From positions 1-45,162 of the forward strand of contig JAISBN010000158.1 of NCBI GenBank assembly GCA_031266175.1: a stretch of 45,162 nt of DNA, read 5' to 3'. This DNA is from Treponema sp. (GTDB lineage: Bacteria; Spirochaetota; Spirochaetia; Treponematales; Breznakiellaceae). This document shows positions 1-6,333 of this stretch, one piece after another (positions within the stretch are counted from its first letter, which is position 1; the number at the start of each line of letters is the position of its first letter). The notes below the pieces were generated by a model, which worked only from the letters and a program-made list of their open reading frames with translations, was not told the DNA's origin and did not search any database. Position numbers and translations under genes: made by a program.

Positions 1-1010
1 TCCAGGCTGTAGGTCCCAAAGCTGTGCCGCAGCCAGTAGGGAGTCCAGGCTTTGTTCTCAACCCCCGCCGCGGCAAGCCCCCGCCGGAACGCCTTTACAA
101 TCGCCGCGTTGGTCAGCGGGGCCCTGCCGTCCGCGGTAAACACAAAATCCCCGTCCCCGGGCCGCCGGGATTCCGCCCGCCAGATGTCCAGTTCCTGAAC
201 GGTCCGGACGGTCAGGAACCCCGCCTTTACCACCCCGGTCTTCGTTCCCTTGATTTTCCCGGCAGTACCGGATTCGATTCCCTTGCGGATAGGGATAAAC
301 CGTCTCTGTACATCGATGTCCGCCCAGGTCAGCGCCCGGACTTCCCCGGGCCGGCTCCCGGTGTCGTTAAAGACCAGCATCATAGCCGCCCACATGGAAG
401 AACTCCACACCCGAACCAGCTCCCCATGGGTGGCCGGATAGAGCTTTGCCAGGGTTTCCCGATCGATGGTTCCCCGGGGCCGTACCGGGGTTTTGTCATA
501 GGGCCGTATGCCCGTTATAGGGTTTGTCTCGACAATCTCAAGATCCCGCAGTTCCTCAAAGATCAGGGACAGGGTATACATGATTTTATTCTTGGTTTCC
601 CCGGCCATGTCTTCGCCGCTTTTCTTTTTCAGATTCAGCAGCCAATCGTCAATTTCCCGCCGGGTAATCTTCCCCGGCTGGAACCCGCCGAACTCCGGGA
701 TAATATAGTTTTCCAGATAACCCCGGCGATTAGCCAGGTATTTGTCCGTGTAATGGTGGTCCTTCTTTTTCATGCGGATAATCCAGGTACTATCCGCGTC
801 AAAGAAGCTTTTGCAGTAAAAAGCCATATCGTGGGTCTTCCGGTTAATAAGCCGTTCCCGGTTCCGCTTTGCCCATCGCAAAGCCTTCTCCCGGTCCCGT
901 TCCGGGGTAGCTATCCAATGGCCCGGGTACTCCTCAAAGTGAACAAGCTGGATGCCGTCCCGCGTCCTGGTCGTTATCCTGATACCGTCTTTGCTTTTTG
1001 GCCGTCCCAC
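1..1010 (-). CDS. Tyrosine recombinase / phage-type integrase (C-terminus beyond window)
   Basis: The minus frame is open from a GTG at 1010 to the window edge, so about 336 residues are visible. It begins VGRPKSKDG, has a SAM-like core-binding region (TDKYLANRRGYLENYIIPEF, then EIDDWLLNLKK) and then the catalytic domain. Catalytic box I is seen as NDTGSRPGEVRALTW, a beta-strand Lys as KGTKTG, and box II as YWLRHSFGTY. The usual first His of the HxxRH box is replaced by Tyr; the Tyr nucleophile lies outside the window. The protein would catalyse site-specific integration and excision of a mobile element. The gene starts 107 bp from the 3' end of tRNA-Glu and reads away from it, the usual layout of an element integrated at a tRNA. 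No good ribosome site precedes the GTG, so the start is tentative. Confidence 0.9.
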   Translation of the reverse strand, partial: MGRPKSKDGIRITTRTRDGIQLVHFEEYPGHWIATPERDREKALRWAKRNRERLINRKTHDMAFYCKSFFDADSTWIIRMKKKDHHYTDKYLANRRGYLENYIIPEFGGFQPGKITRREIDDWLLNLKKKSGEDMAGETKNKIMYTLSLIFEELRDLEIVETNPITGIRPYDKTPVRPRGTIDRETLAKLYPATHGELVRVWSSSMWAAMMLVFNDTGSRPGEVRALTWADIDVQRRFIPIRKGIESGTAGKIKGTKTGVVKAGFLTVRTVQELDIWRAESRRPGDGDFVFTADGRAPLTNAAIVKAFRRGLAAAGVENKAWTPYWLRHSFGTYSL

Positions 1011-1116
1011 GCCGTAATTGTATAACTCGTATACAAGTTTTGTAAACCATTTTGTAGATCATTTTTTTTAGATTAACCTAATTCCTTATACTACAAAGAA
1101 TTATAAAAAGTTCGTT

Positions 1117-1188
1117 CATCTCCTGGGGGAGTCGAACCCCCGTTGTCGGGATGAAAACCCGATGTCCTAACCACTAGACGAAGGAGAC
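1117..1188 (-). tRNA. tRNA-Glu (anticodon UUC)
   Basis: The minus strand folds as a cloverleaf: acceptor GTCTCCT pairs with AGGAGAT (one G-U), the anticodon stem CGGG/CCCG encloses the loop TTTTCAT with anticodon TTC, and the T arm is GGGGGTTCGACTCCCCC. The discriminator base is G, and CCA is not encoded. A strong promoter lies just upstream (1223-1251). The 3' end faces the integrase gene, so this tRNA is the probable attachment site. Confidence 0.95.
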
Positions 1189-1190
1189 TG

Positions 1191-1212
1191 GGTTAAACCT
1201 AAAGGTTTAACC
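1191..1212. repeat. Perfect inverted repeat in the tRNA-Glu leader
   Basis: A perfect 10-bp inverted repeat with a 2-bp centre (GGTTAAACCT AA AGGTTTAACC) lies between the tRNA promoter -10 box and the mature tRNA 5' end. It would form a hairpin in the precursor leader, or be a dyad operator. Its role is unknown. Confidence 0.6.
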
Positions 1213-1222
1213 ATGTCCGAAT

Positions 1223-1251
1223 ACTATAAAAAATCCCGCTGTTTTTGTCAA
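1223..1251 (-). promoter_or_regulatory. Sigma-70-type promoter of tRNA-Glu
   Basis: On the minus strand TTGACA (1246-1251) is followed after 17 bp by TATAGT (1223-1228). This is a near-consensus promoter with the predicted start about 30 bp before the tRNA. Confidence 0.8.
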
Positions 1252-1264
1252 CATTATCCGGGAG

Positions 1265-1311
1265 TTTTTTATGCGGGTTTACTGCCTGCGGCGGCAAACC
1301 CGCATAAAAAA
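1265..1311. repeat. Long inverted repeat downstream of the barrel-protein gene
   Basis: The arms TTTTTTATGCGGGTTT and AAACCCGCATAAAAAA (16 bp, perfect) enclose a 15-bp loop. The stem abuts the terminator at 1308-1335. It lies at the 3' end of the minus-strand gene and may protect or end transcripts, though it lacks a trailing U-run of its own. Confidence 0.5.
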
Positions 1312-1335
1312 GGGCTTCCCCCGGGAAGCCCTTTT
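1308..1335 (-). terminator. Rho-independent terminator after the barrel-protein gene
   Basis: A perfect 13-bp stem (AAAAGGGCTTCCC / GGGAAGCCCTTTT) with a 2-base centre is followed on the minus strand by a T-run, 24 bp after the stop codon at 1360. Confidence 0.85.
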
Positions 1336-1359
1336 ACCGCGCCATGGCGTTTTTTCGGT

Positions 1360-2097
1360 TTAGAACTTTATCCCGAGTCCGATAGCGGGCTTGATTTCCC
1401 AGCCAAAGGCCAGTTCAAATTCGCTCTCGTCAACTTCGGCAAGAGCATTAACACTAGGAGTAGGATCGAAATAACGACCTTTCTCCTGGTGCCAGCGCAG
1501 GACATCAATGGCCACGGTGGTACGGCTGAAAAGATAGATATTGTTGTTAAAGTGGAACTGGACGCCGATATAAGCGCCGGGGCCGAACTGGAGGTCCCTT
1601 CTCTTGAGCCAAACATCACCAATTGTAGGATTATTAACCTGGGGAATCCACAGATCGTCACTAAAGTAGTATACATGAACGCCCAGGGCCAGGGGAACCC
1701 TAAGGAAGCTGCCGTTATAGATATAAATTACCGGACCAAGAAGGGCATTCACCCCAAAAAGGGAATTGTGATCCGAACTGGGACTGGAAATTCCCGCCAG
1801 CTTGCCGCCAAAGAAAAAGTCGGCGTCCAGGGTAAAGCCCACCTTATTGGTAAAATTAAAAAGCAGGGCCACCCCCAGGGCGGTATTGGCGGTTACCGCT
1901 TTATCTTCTACCAGAAAAGAAGTAGCGGCATTATCATGTTCACCGTTGGTCCAGTGAACGGGAAAACCCGCCGAGATTTCCAGATCAAACAGTTCCGGTT
2001 TTTCTTCGGCGGGAGCGGCGTCCCCTCCTTCGTCCTGGGCAAAAACCATGCCGCCGGCAAGAATCAAGACAGCCAGTAACAATAAAAGCTTTTTCAC
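1360..2097 (-). CDS. Putative outer-membrane beta-barrel protein
   Basis: This 245-residue protein starts with a clear signal peptide (MKKLLLLLAVLILAGGMVFA, cleavage before QDEGG). A short acidic, Ala-rich linker follows. The rest alternates short amphipathic strands rich in aromatic residues (for example GVALLFNFTNKVGFTLDADF, then VHVYYF and AYIGVQFHF) and ends in Phe (GLGIKF), as outer-membrane barrels often do. No enzyme motif is visible. It is a single-gene unit, with a strong promoter at 2184-2212, a leader of about 80 nt containing GGAG just before the ATG, and a terminator at 1308-1335. I infer a surface or porin-like protein of the treponemal type. The gene is certain; the function is tentative. 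Confidence 0.8.
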   Translation of the reverse strand: MKKLLLLLAVLILAGGMVFAQDEGGDAAPAEEKPELFDLEISAGFPVHWTNGEHDNAATSFLVEDKAVTANTALGVALLFNFTNKVGFTLDADFFFGGKLAGISSPSSDHNSLFGVNALLGPVIYIYNGSFLRVPLALGVHVYYFSDDLWIPQVNNPTIGDVWLKRRDLQFGPGAYIGVQFHFNNNIYLFSRTTVAIDVLRWHQEKGRYFDPTPSVNALAEVDESEFELAFGWEIKPAIGLGIKF

Positions 2098-2183
2098 CGT
2101 TTTTCTCCTTACAAAATACAGATTTTTTAGTATACGAAGCCGAGGCCAGACAGCGCCGTCAAGTCGTATTCTTACATATATTT

Positions 2184-2212
2184 ATTGTAGTCAGAGCCAT
2201 TACGTCTGTCAA
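2184..2212 (-). promoter_or_regulatory. Sigma-70-type promoter of the barrel-protein gene
   Basis: The minus strand shows TTGACA (2207-2212), a 17-bp spacer and TACAAT (2184-2189). The predicted start is about 80 bp before the ATG at 2097. Confidence 0.8.
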
Positions 2213-2246
2213 TGATACCCGCCCTTTTTTTGACAAATTTATTGAT

Positions 2247-2276
2247 GCTTTCCTAAAACTTCGGTCTTGGGAAAGC
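2247..2276 (-). terminator. Possible weak terminator of the RelA/SpoT-TPR gene
   Basis: A 7-bp stem GCTTTCC/GGAAAGC with a 16-base loop starts about 20 bp after the stop at 2297. The following sequence is AT-rich but has no solid U-run, so this is uncertain. Confidence 0.3.
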
Positions 2277-2296
2277 AGCCTTAAATCCCGCAGCTA

Positions 2297-3526
2297 TTAT
2301 CCCAGCATTTTTAATTTATCCTGCAGGAGGGTCCGGAACCGGATTGCGCCGGAAAACCCGGGGTCCAGGGCCAGGGAAGCTTCGCAGTCCGCCAGGGCGG
2401 CGGGATAATCCTCCAGATGGTAATAGGCCTGGCCCCGGCGGTAGAGGGTAAAATTCTGGTAGGGATTGATTTTCAGGGAAAGGGTAAAATCTTCTATTGC
2501 CCCGGGATAGAGCCGGAGCACCGACTTTACCACCCCCCGGTAATAGGCTGATTTATAGGATCCGGGGTCCGTTTCCAGGGATTTGGTAAAATCCTCGATG
2601 GCATCTTTGTACCTGGACTGGGCAAAATAGGCCATTCCCCGGTGTTTGTAGATAAGGGAGCGGATACCGCCGTCGGTTTTCATCTCCAGAATACGGCTGT
2701 AAAAAGAGGCCGCCTCGGAAAAACGGTTTTTATTATGGGCATAGAGGGCGTTAAGGAGCAAATCGTCAATCGTCGCCCGATCGTCCGGCGGGGGCGGAAG
2801 ATTTTCGTTAAAGCCGTCATCCTCATCCCCTTCCGGGCCAAAGAGGAGGCCGTCGGTAGCCTCTTCGATTTTACGGAAAAAGGAATCCCGGCGTTTCCCC
2901 AGCTCGCTGTTCAGCTGGCGCTGGTAAATCCGGATCTCCTGAAAAATGCTGTCCGCGAGGCTTAAACTGGCGTTAACCGCCGCCAGTTTACGCTTCAAAG
3001 GCTCGTCGAAGGGGGTAAATTCCGCCTTATATACCAGCTCGTGCTCCACTTCGGCCCAGGCATCCTGCAAAATGGTCCTGATTTGAATTTCCACCTGCCT
3101 CGAGCCGCAGTCCCCCCATTTTTCAATCAGCGCCTCCGGGATTTCTACCAGCAAATGGACCGATTCATAGCCGAATTCCTTAAAGCTAAAATGGGCCCCC
3201 TTCCGGTCCAGTTCGGTAACGCTAAAACACTCCCGGAGCAAACTTTCTACCGCGCTTAGATCTTCCAAAAAAGGACAGATTACCCGGAGGGCGATTAGAT
3301 CGGTAATAACCGGCTCCGTTCCCGGAGTGACCTTAAGGAGTTTGAGGTACTTTTTATAGTAACTGGTAAAGCCCTTAATCCGGCCCTTAACCGTAGGCCG
3401 GGAAGCCAGGGGATAGACCGCCCTTTCCACGGCTTCAATCAGTTCCCTGGTGATGTGGTCCCGGGAATCCGAAGTCCGTTCGTACCGTTCCTTGAACAAA
3501 TTCCGGTCCGGAAGCTGGTAATCCAT
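2297..3526 (-). CDS. RelA/SpoT-type (p)ppGpp synthetase domain with C-terminal TPR repeats
   Basis: In this 409-residue protein the first ~215 residues match the alarmone synthetase fold: VKGRIKGFTSYYKK (substrate-binding basic segment), ITDLIALRVI (the DxxGxR-like strand), YESVHLLVEIP (equivalent of YxSxH) and VEIQIRTILQDAWAEVEHEL (the ExQIRT signature with the catalytic-site Glu). No HD hydrolase, TGS or ACT domain is present. An acidic Pro-rich linker (~235-255) leads into about four tetratricopeptide repeats (GMAYFAQSRYKDAIEDFTKS and similar). The reaction would be pyrophosphate transfer from ATP to GDP or GTP. The TPR part suggests control by a protein partner. It is not a standard Rel protein; whether it is housekeeping or toxin-like (toxSAS) cannot be told. 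The ATG lacks a clear ribosome site. Confidence 0.85.
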   Translation of the reverse strand: MDYQLPDRNLFKERYERTSDSRDHITRELIEAVERAVYPLASRPTVKGRIKGFTSYYKKYLKLLKVTPGTEPVITDLIALRVICPFLEDLSAVESLLRECFSVTELDRKGAHFSFKEFGYESVHLLVEIPEALIEKWGDCGSRQVEIQIRTILQDAWAEVEHELVYKAEFTPFDEPLKRKLAAVNASLSLADSIFQEIRIYQRQLNSELGKRRDSFFRKIEEATDGLLFGPEGDEDDGFNENLPPPPDDRATIDDLLLNALYAHNKNRFSEAASFYSRILEMKTDGGIRSLIYKHRGMAYFAQSRYKDAIEDFTKSLETDPGSYKSAYYRGVVKSVLRLYPGAIEDFTLSLKINPYQNFTLYRRGQAYYHLEDYPAALADCEASLALDPGFSGAIRFRTLLQDKLKMLG

Positions 3527-3552
3527 GATTTTTACTGTCCCGTTTAGCTGAT

Positions 3553-3590
3553 AAAAAAAGCTGCCTGAAAGTACTTTTCAGACAGCCTTT
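3553..3590 (-). terminator. Rho-independent terminator after flaA
   Basis: On the minus strand an 11-bp stem (GCTGTCTGAAA / TTTCAGGCAGC, one wobble pair) is followed by seven T residues, about 20 bp after the flaA stop codon. Confidence 0.9.
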
Positions 3591-3610
3591 TATCCTGTTA
3601 TAGCGTCAGG

Positions 3611-4669
3611 TTAATTCTGACCGCCCTCAGTCGTCGGGGAAGGGGTAAAGCTGTTTTCGGTAGCCTGCTTCTGCTGTTCCAGGTAACGGAGGATCTGCTG
3701 CTGTCCAAAGCGGCTCATTTCCCACTTCTTCTTGGCGGTTTCACGATCCTGAATGATATGCCACAGGCCTTCATTGTCGATATCCGGCTCGGTATCAAGG
3801 ACGGCCTTGTCGTAGATGATCTTGACGTCCCGGAAATACCCGACAAAGTCTCCGCCGATCTTGTCGGCGTCCCGCTTAATCAGGAAGCCGCCGAACTTAA
3901 CAAAGGGAGTGGTCGTAGGATACAGGGGATAGAGCCTGAGTTCCCGGTTCCGCACCTGGGACACATAGGCGGGGTTCTGCCAGTACAGTTCGGCCCAGCC
4001 ATCAAAATTCAGGTACCCCATGTGCATGGTTTTTTCGTTGCCTTCGCTGTCGATAATGATAACCGAAAGACTGTGGGGAAACTGCAGGCCGTATACGTTA
4101 ACGGCTATGGATTTAACGGTTCCCACATTCTTGACAACGCCCAGACCGTAATCGGGCCTGCCGTCTTCGTCCCCGTCGGGGCCTTCAAAGCGGGAAAGGC
4201 GCGAATCGTTGGCGGTAACATTACCGTCATCGTCCACTTCACCGGCGGGCTCAAAGGCGGGAATTTCAAAGGGCGGTTTGATCAAGGCCCAGGAATTCCA
4301 GGGTTCTGTGGGGAAGTTGACCCTGACGCCGAGCACCGTGCCGTACTGCTTGGACTGGGCCTCGTCGGCATAGGTAAGCACTTCGCGGTTGACGGTTCTG
4401 GAAGAAGAAGCCAGGGTAATATTCCAGTTCCGTAGGGCCAGGGAAGTTTTCATGATCTGCTTTTGCTCGTCGGTAAAACTGCCCCCCGCCACGGCGCCGT
4501 AATCCATGACGGTCGCCCGGTTTTGGGTATTCTGCGGCTCCTGCCCTTCTTCCGGCTGGGGGGCAAGAATATCCGCGCCGAGCTTCGTAAAGTCAATAAG
4601 AACCGCTTCTTCGGCAAACAGCCCAACAGCCGCCAGTGCGATGGTTAAAAGAATGAATATTCGTTTCAT
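3611..4669 (-). CDS. flaA: FlaA, periplasmic flagellar filament sheath (outer layer) protein
   Basis: This 352-residue exported protein (signal MKRIFILLTIALAAVGLFAE) opens with EAVLIDFTKLGADI. It carries the FlaA hallmarks VRVNFPTEPWNSWALIKPPF, IPAFEP, GVVKNVGTVKSIAVNVYGL, MGYLNFDGWAELYW and FRDVKIIYDKAVLD. FlaA forms the sheath around the FlaB core of spirochaete periplasmic flagella. Length and motifs match treponemal FlaA1. An Asp-rich insert sits near residue 160 (DGNVTANDSRL, DGDEDGRPD) and the tail is Gln-rich. It has its own promoter (4719-4746), an AAGGAG ribosome site and a terminator (3553-3590), so it is independent of the preceding operon. From memory T. pallidum has the same amidase, small protein, flaA order; this was not checked. 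Confidence 0.95.
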   Translation of the reverse strand: MKRIFILLTIALAAVGLFAEEAVLIDFTKLGADILAPQPEEGQEPQNTQNRATVMDYGAVAGGSFTDEQKQIMKTSLALRNWNITLASSSRTVNREVLTYADEAQSKQYGTVLGVRVNFPTEPWNSWALIKPPFEIPAFEPAGEVDDDGNVTANDSRLSRFEGPDGDEDGRPDYGLGVVKNVGTVKSIAVNVYGLQFPHSLSVIIIDSEGNEKTMHMGYLNFDGWAELYWQNPAYVSQVRNRELRLYPLYPTTTPFVKFGGFLIKRDADKIGGDFVGYFRDVKIIYDKAVLDTEPDIDNEGLWHIIQDRETAKKKWEMSRFGQQQILRYLEQQKQATENSFTPSPTTEGGQN

Positions 4670-4718
4670 TCACAGCTCCTTTACATAACCAGATAAATTA
4701 AAATTAGAGATACATAAA

Positions 4719-4746
4719 AATATACGATCTCCTAATAGTTTGTCAA
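4719..4746 (-). promoter_or_regulatory. Promoter of flaA
   Basis: On the minus strand TTGACA (4741-4746) lies 16 bp from TATATT (4719-4724), about 50 bp before the ATG. This sigma-70 pattern fits the known housekeeping-type expression of sheath genes. It begins 12 bp past the stop of the preceding operon. Confidence 0.75.
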
Positions 4747-4757
4747 TACCTTATCGG

Positions 4758-5237
4758 CTAATTCCGTCGATCTGGGCCAAAGATTTTTTCAAATTCCTCC
4801 AAAAAAACTTCGTTTCCGTTAACAAAAAGCCTGACGTCCGAAACGGCGTGGAAATTCCGCCGGATATTCCGGTTCAGGCCGAGGAACCCGTCAAACAGCG
4901 GCTGGCCGCTGTGGACCGGCAGGACCGCGTCGCCGGAAAAATCGGCGTAGACCGCCCCGTCCCGGTACATAAAGGACCGGAGCTTTGTCCCCTTGGTAAT
5001 CAGGGGGGCAAAATCCACCGAAACGGGGCCCAGAATCAGTTCTTCCACATACTGTTTAATATTCAGCTCCGCGGAAGAACTCCTGTGGAGCATCCGGTCT
5101 TCCACCACCGGATCCCCACCGTAGGTACAAAATTCAAAGGTCCGCCTGACCATTCCCGAATGGAACAGCTCAAAAAAGGCAAAAACCGCTAGGGCCGCCA
5201 GATATACAAGGCGGCGGATCTGCTTAAAAAATACCAT
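4758..5237 (-). CDS. Membrane-anchored GerMN-domain protein
   Basis: The start was set at ATG 5237, giving 159 residues (MVFFKQIRRLVYLAAL...). The longer open frame back to 5312 would overlap the amidase gene by 44 bp. An N-terminal hydrophobic helix (RLVYLAALAVFAFFELF) is a signal or anchor. The rest matches the GerMN fold known from GerM and LpqB: IKQYVEELILGP, then SFMYRDGAVYADFSGD, then RNFHAVSDVRLFVNGNEV. The family is thought to bind ligands outside the membrane, often near amidases. The gene follows the amidase by 31 bp and ends the operon next to the flaA promoter, pointing to a periplasmic cell-wall or flagellum-related role (inference). Confidence 0.8.
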   Translation of the reverse strand: MVFFKQIRRLVYLAALAVFAFFELFHSGMVRRTFEFCTYGGDPVVEDRMLHRSSSAELNIKQYVEELILGPVSVDFAPLITKGTKLRSFMYRDGAVYADFSGDAVLPVHSGQPLFDGFLGLNRNIRRNFHAVSDVRLFVNGNEVFLEEFEKIFGPDRRN

Positions 5238-5268
5238 AATAATACAACGATCTGCCTTTCGATATCGA

Positions 5269-6333
5269 TTACGGAGCGATGTATCCCCCGGATTGTTCAA
5301 ATTCCGCCACAAAGTCCGCTATTCCTTTATATAACGCTTCGGAATAACGTTTCAAGTAGCTTTCATCCGCCATGAGCCGGGCGTCCTCGGGGTTGCTGAC
5401 AAAACCCAGTTCCACCAGAACCGCGGGCATCCGGGCGTTCCGGACCACATACCAGTTTTCCGCCTTGAGTCCCCGGGAGGGGATACTGCCGCCCAGGGAT
5501 TCCTGGAAGCGGTTCAAAATAAACCGGCCTATCCGGGTACTTTCGGAGGTAAATTCATCCTCCAGCATGGCGTTGAGGATATGTATAACTTCCCTGGAAT
5601 CGGCGTATTTTTCCCGGTCTATCAGCTCCCGTTTGGTCTCCGGGGGAAGATGCCAGACTTCATAACCCCGGGCGGTTTTGTTCAAAGACGCGTTGGCGTG
5701 GATCGACACATAGATGATCGCTTCGTTATCCTTCAGGACCACCGTATTGGCGATATTGACCCGTTCTTCCAGGGTTGGATAGGTATCCCCCGTTCTGGTC
5801 AGGAGTATCCGTTTTCCGGGATACGCGGCCTTGAGCCGGCCGGACAGGTCCCTGGAAACCGCCAGGGTAATATCCTTTTCCACCGATTTAAGGGTTTTTC
5901 CGTTAACGGTGTGGGTCCCCACCGCGCCGGAATCCTTGCCTCCGTGGCCGGGATCCACGATGATCGCCGCTATCCGGAACCGGGTTTTATCCGTCTCCTC
6001 CGCGGAAGAAAAGGCCCGCTTTGCCGAAACCACAAAGGTTTCGGGAAAACGGAGGCTGTTTCCGTCGACGTAGGGAAGGGCCAGGGTGATGACTTCCCCG
6101 CCGTCCAGCAGAACCGGCCCCTCCTCCCCGGCGGGACCGGTATAAAATTTGATCCGGTGATCCCCGGCTTCCAGAGTACCGGAGGCAAAAAAGGGATCCC
6201 AGACCAGGGTTGTTCCCGTTTCCCGGAGGGTTTCATCCAGGGAATAGCTTTTTCCGGGATTCTGGGCAAAAAGCCGCCCCGAAACCAGAACGCAGAGGAG
6301 CAGCGCCGGCAGGACTTTAGACCGGACTTTCAC
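5269..6333 (-). CDS. N-acetylmuramoyl-L-alanine amidase (Amidase_3, AmiC-like), exported
   Basis: GTG at 6333 is chosen because AAGGAGG stands 6 nt before it; the ATG at 6372 has no such site. The 354-residue product starts MKVRSKVLPALLLCVLVSG (signal peptide). After a ~110-residue N-terminal region comes the zinc amidase domain: DPGHGG (His129), a VEKD Glu near 152, SIHAN (His212) and VELGF (catalytic Glu ~308). It hydrolyses the bond between MurNAc and the stem peptide, in periplasm, for cell separation or local wall opening. The start overlaps the end of the ATP-grasp gene by 17 bp, so it is translationally coupled to the sugar-modification operon. Periplasmic flagella must pass the wall, which may explain its place beside flaA (inference). 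Confidence 0.93.
   Translation of the reverse strand: MKVRSKVLPALLLCVLVSGRLFAQNPGKSYSLDETLRETGTTLVWDPFFASGTLEAGDHRIKFYTGPAGEEGPVLLDGGEVITLALPYVDGNSLRFPETFVVSAKRAFSSAEETDKTRFRIAAIIVDPGHGGKDSGAVGTHTVNGKTLKSVEKDITLAVSRDLSGRLKAAYPGKRILLTRTGDTYPTLEERVNIANTVVLKDNEAIIYVSIHANASLNKTARGYEVWHLPPETKRELIDREKYADSREVIHILNAMLEDEFTSESTRIGRFILNRFQESLGGSIPSRGLKAENWYVVRNARMPAVLVELGFVSNPEDARLMADESYLKRYSEALYKGIADFVAEFEQSGGYIAP

Noticed and set aside
24-1025. 333-codon plus-strand open frame at the window start
   Set aside because: It lies opposite the integrase; the minus strand reads as a tyrosine recombinase with box I and box II.
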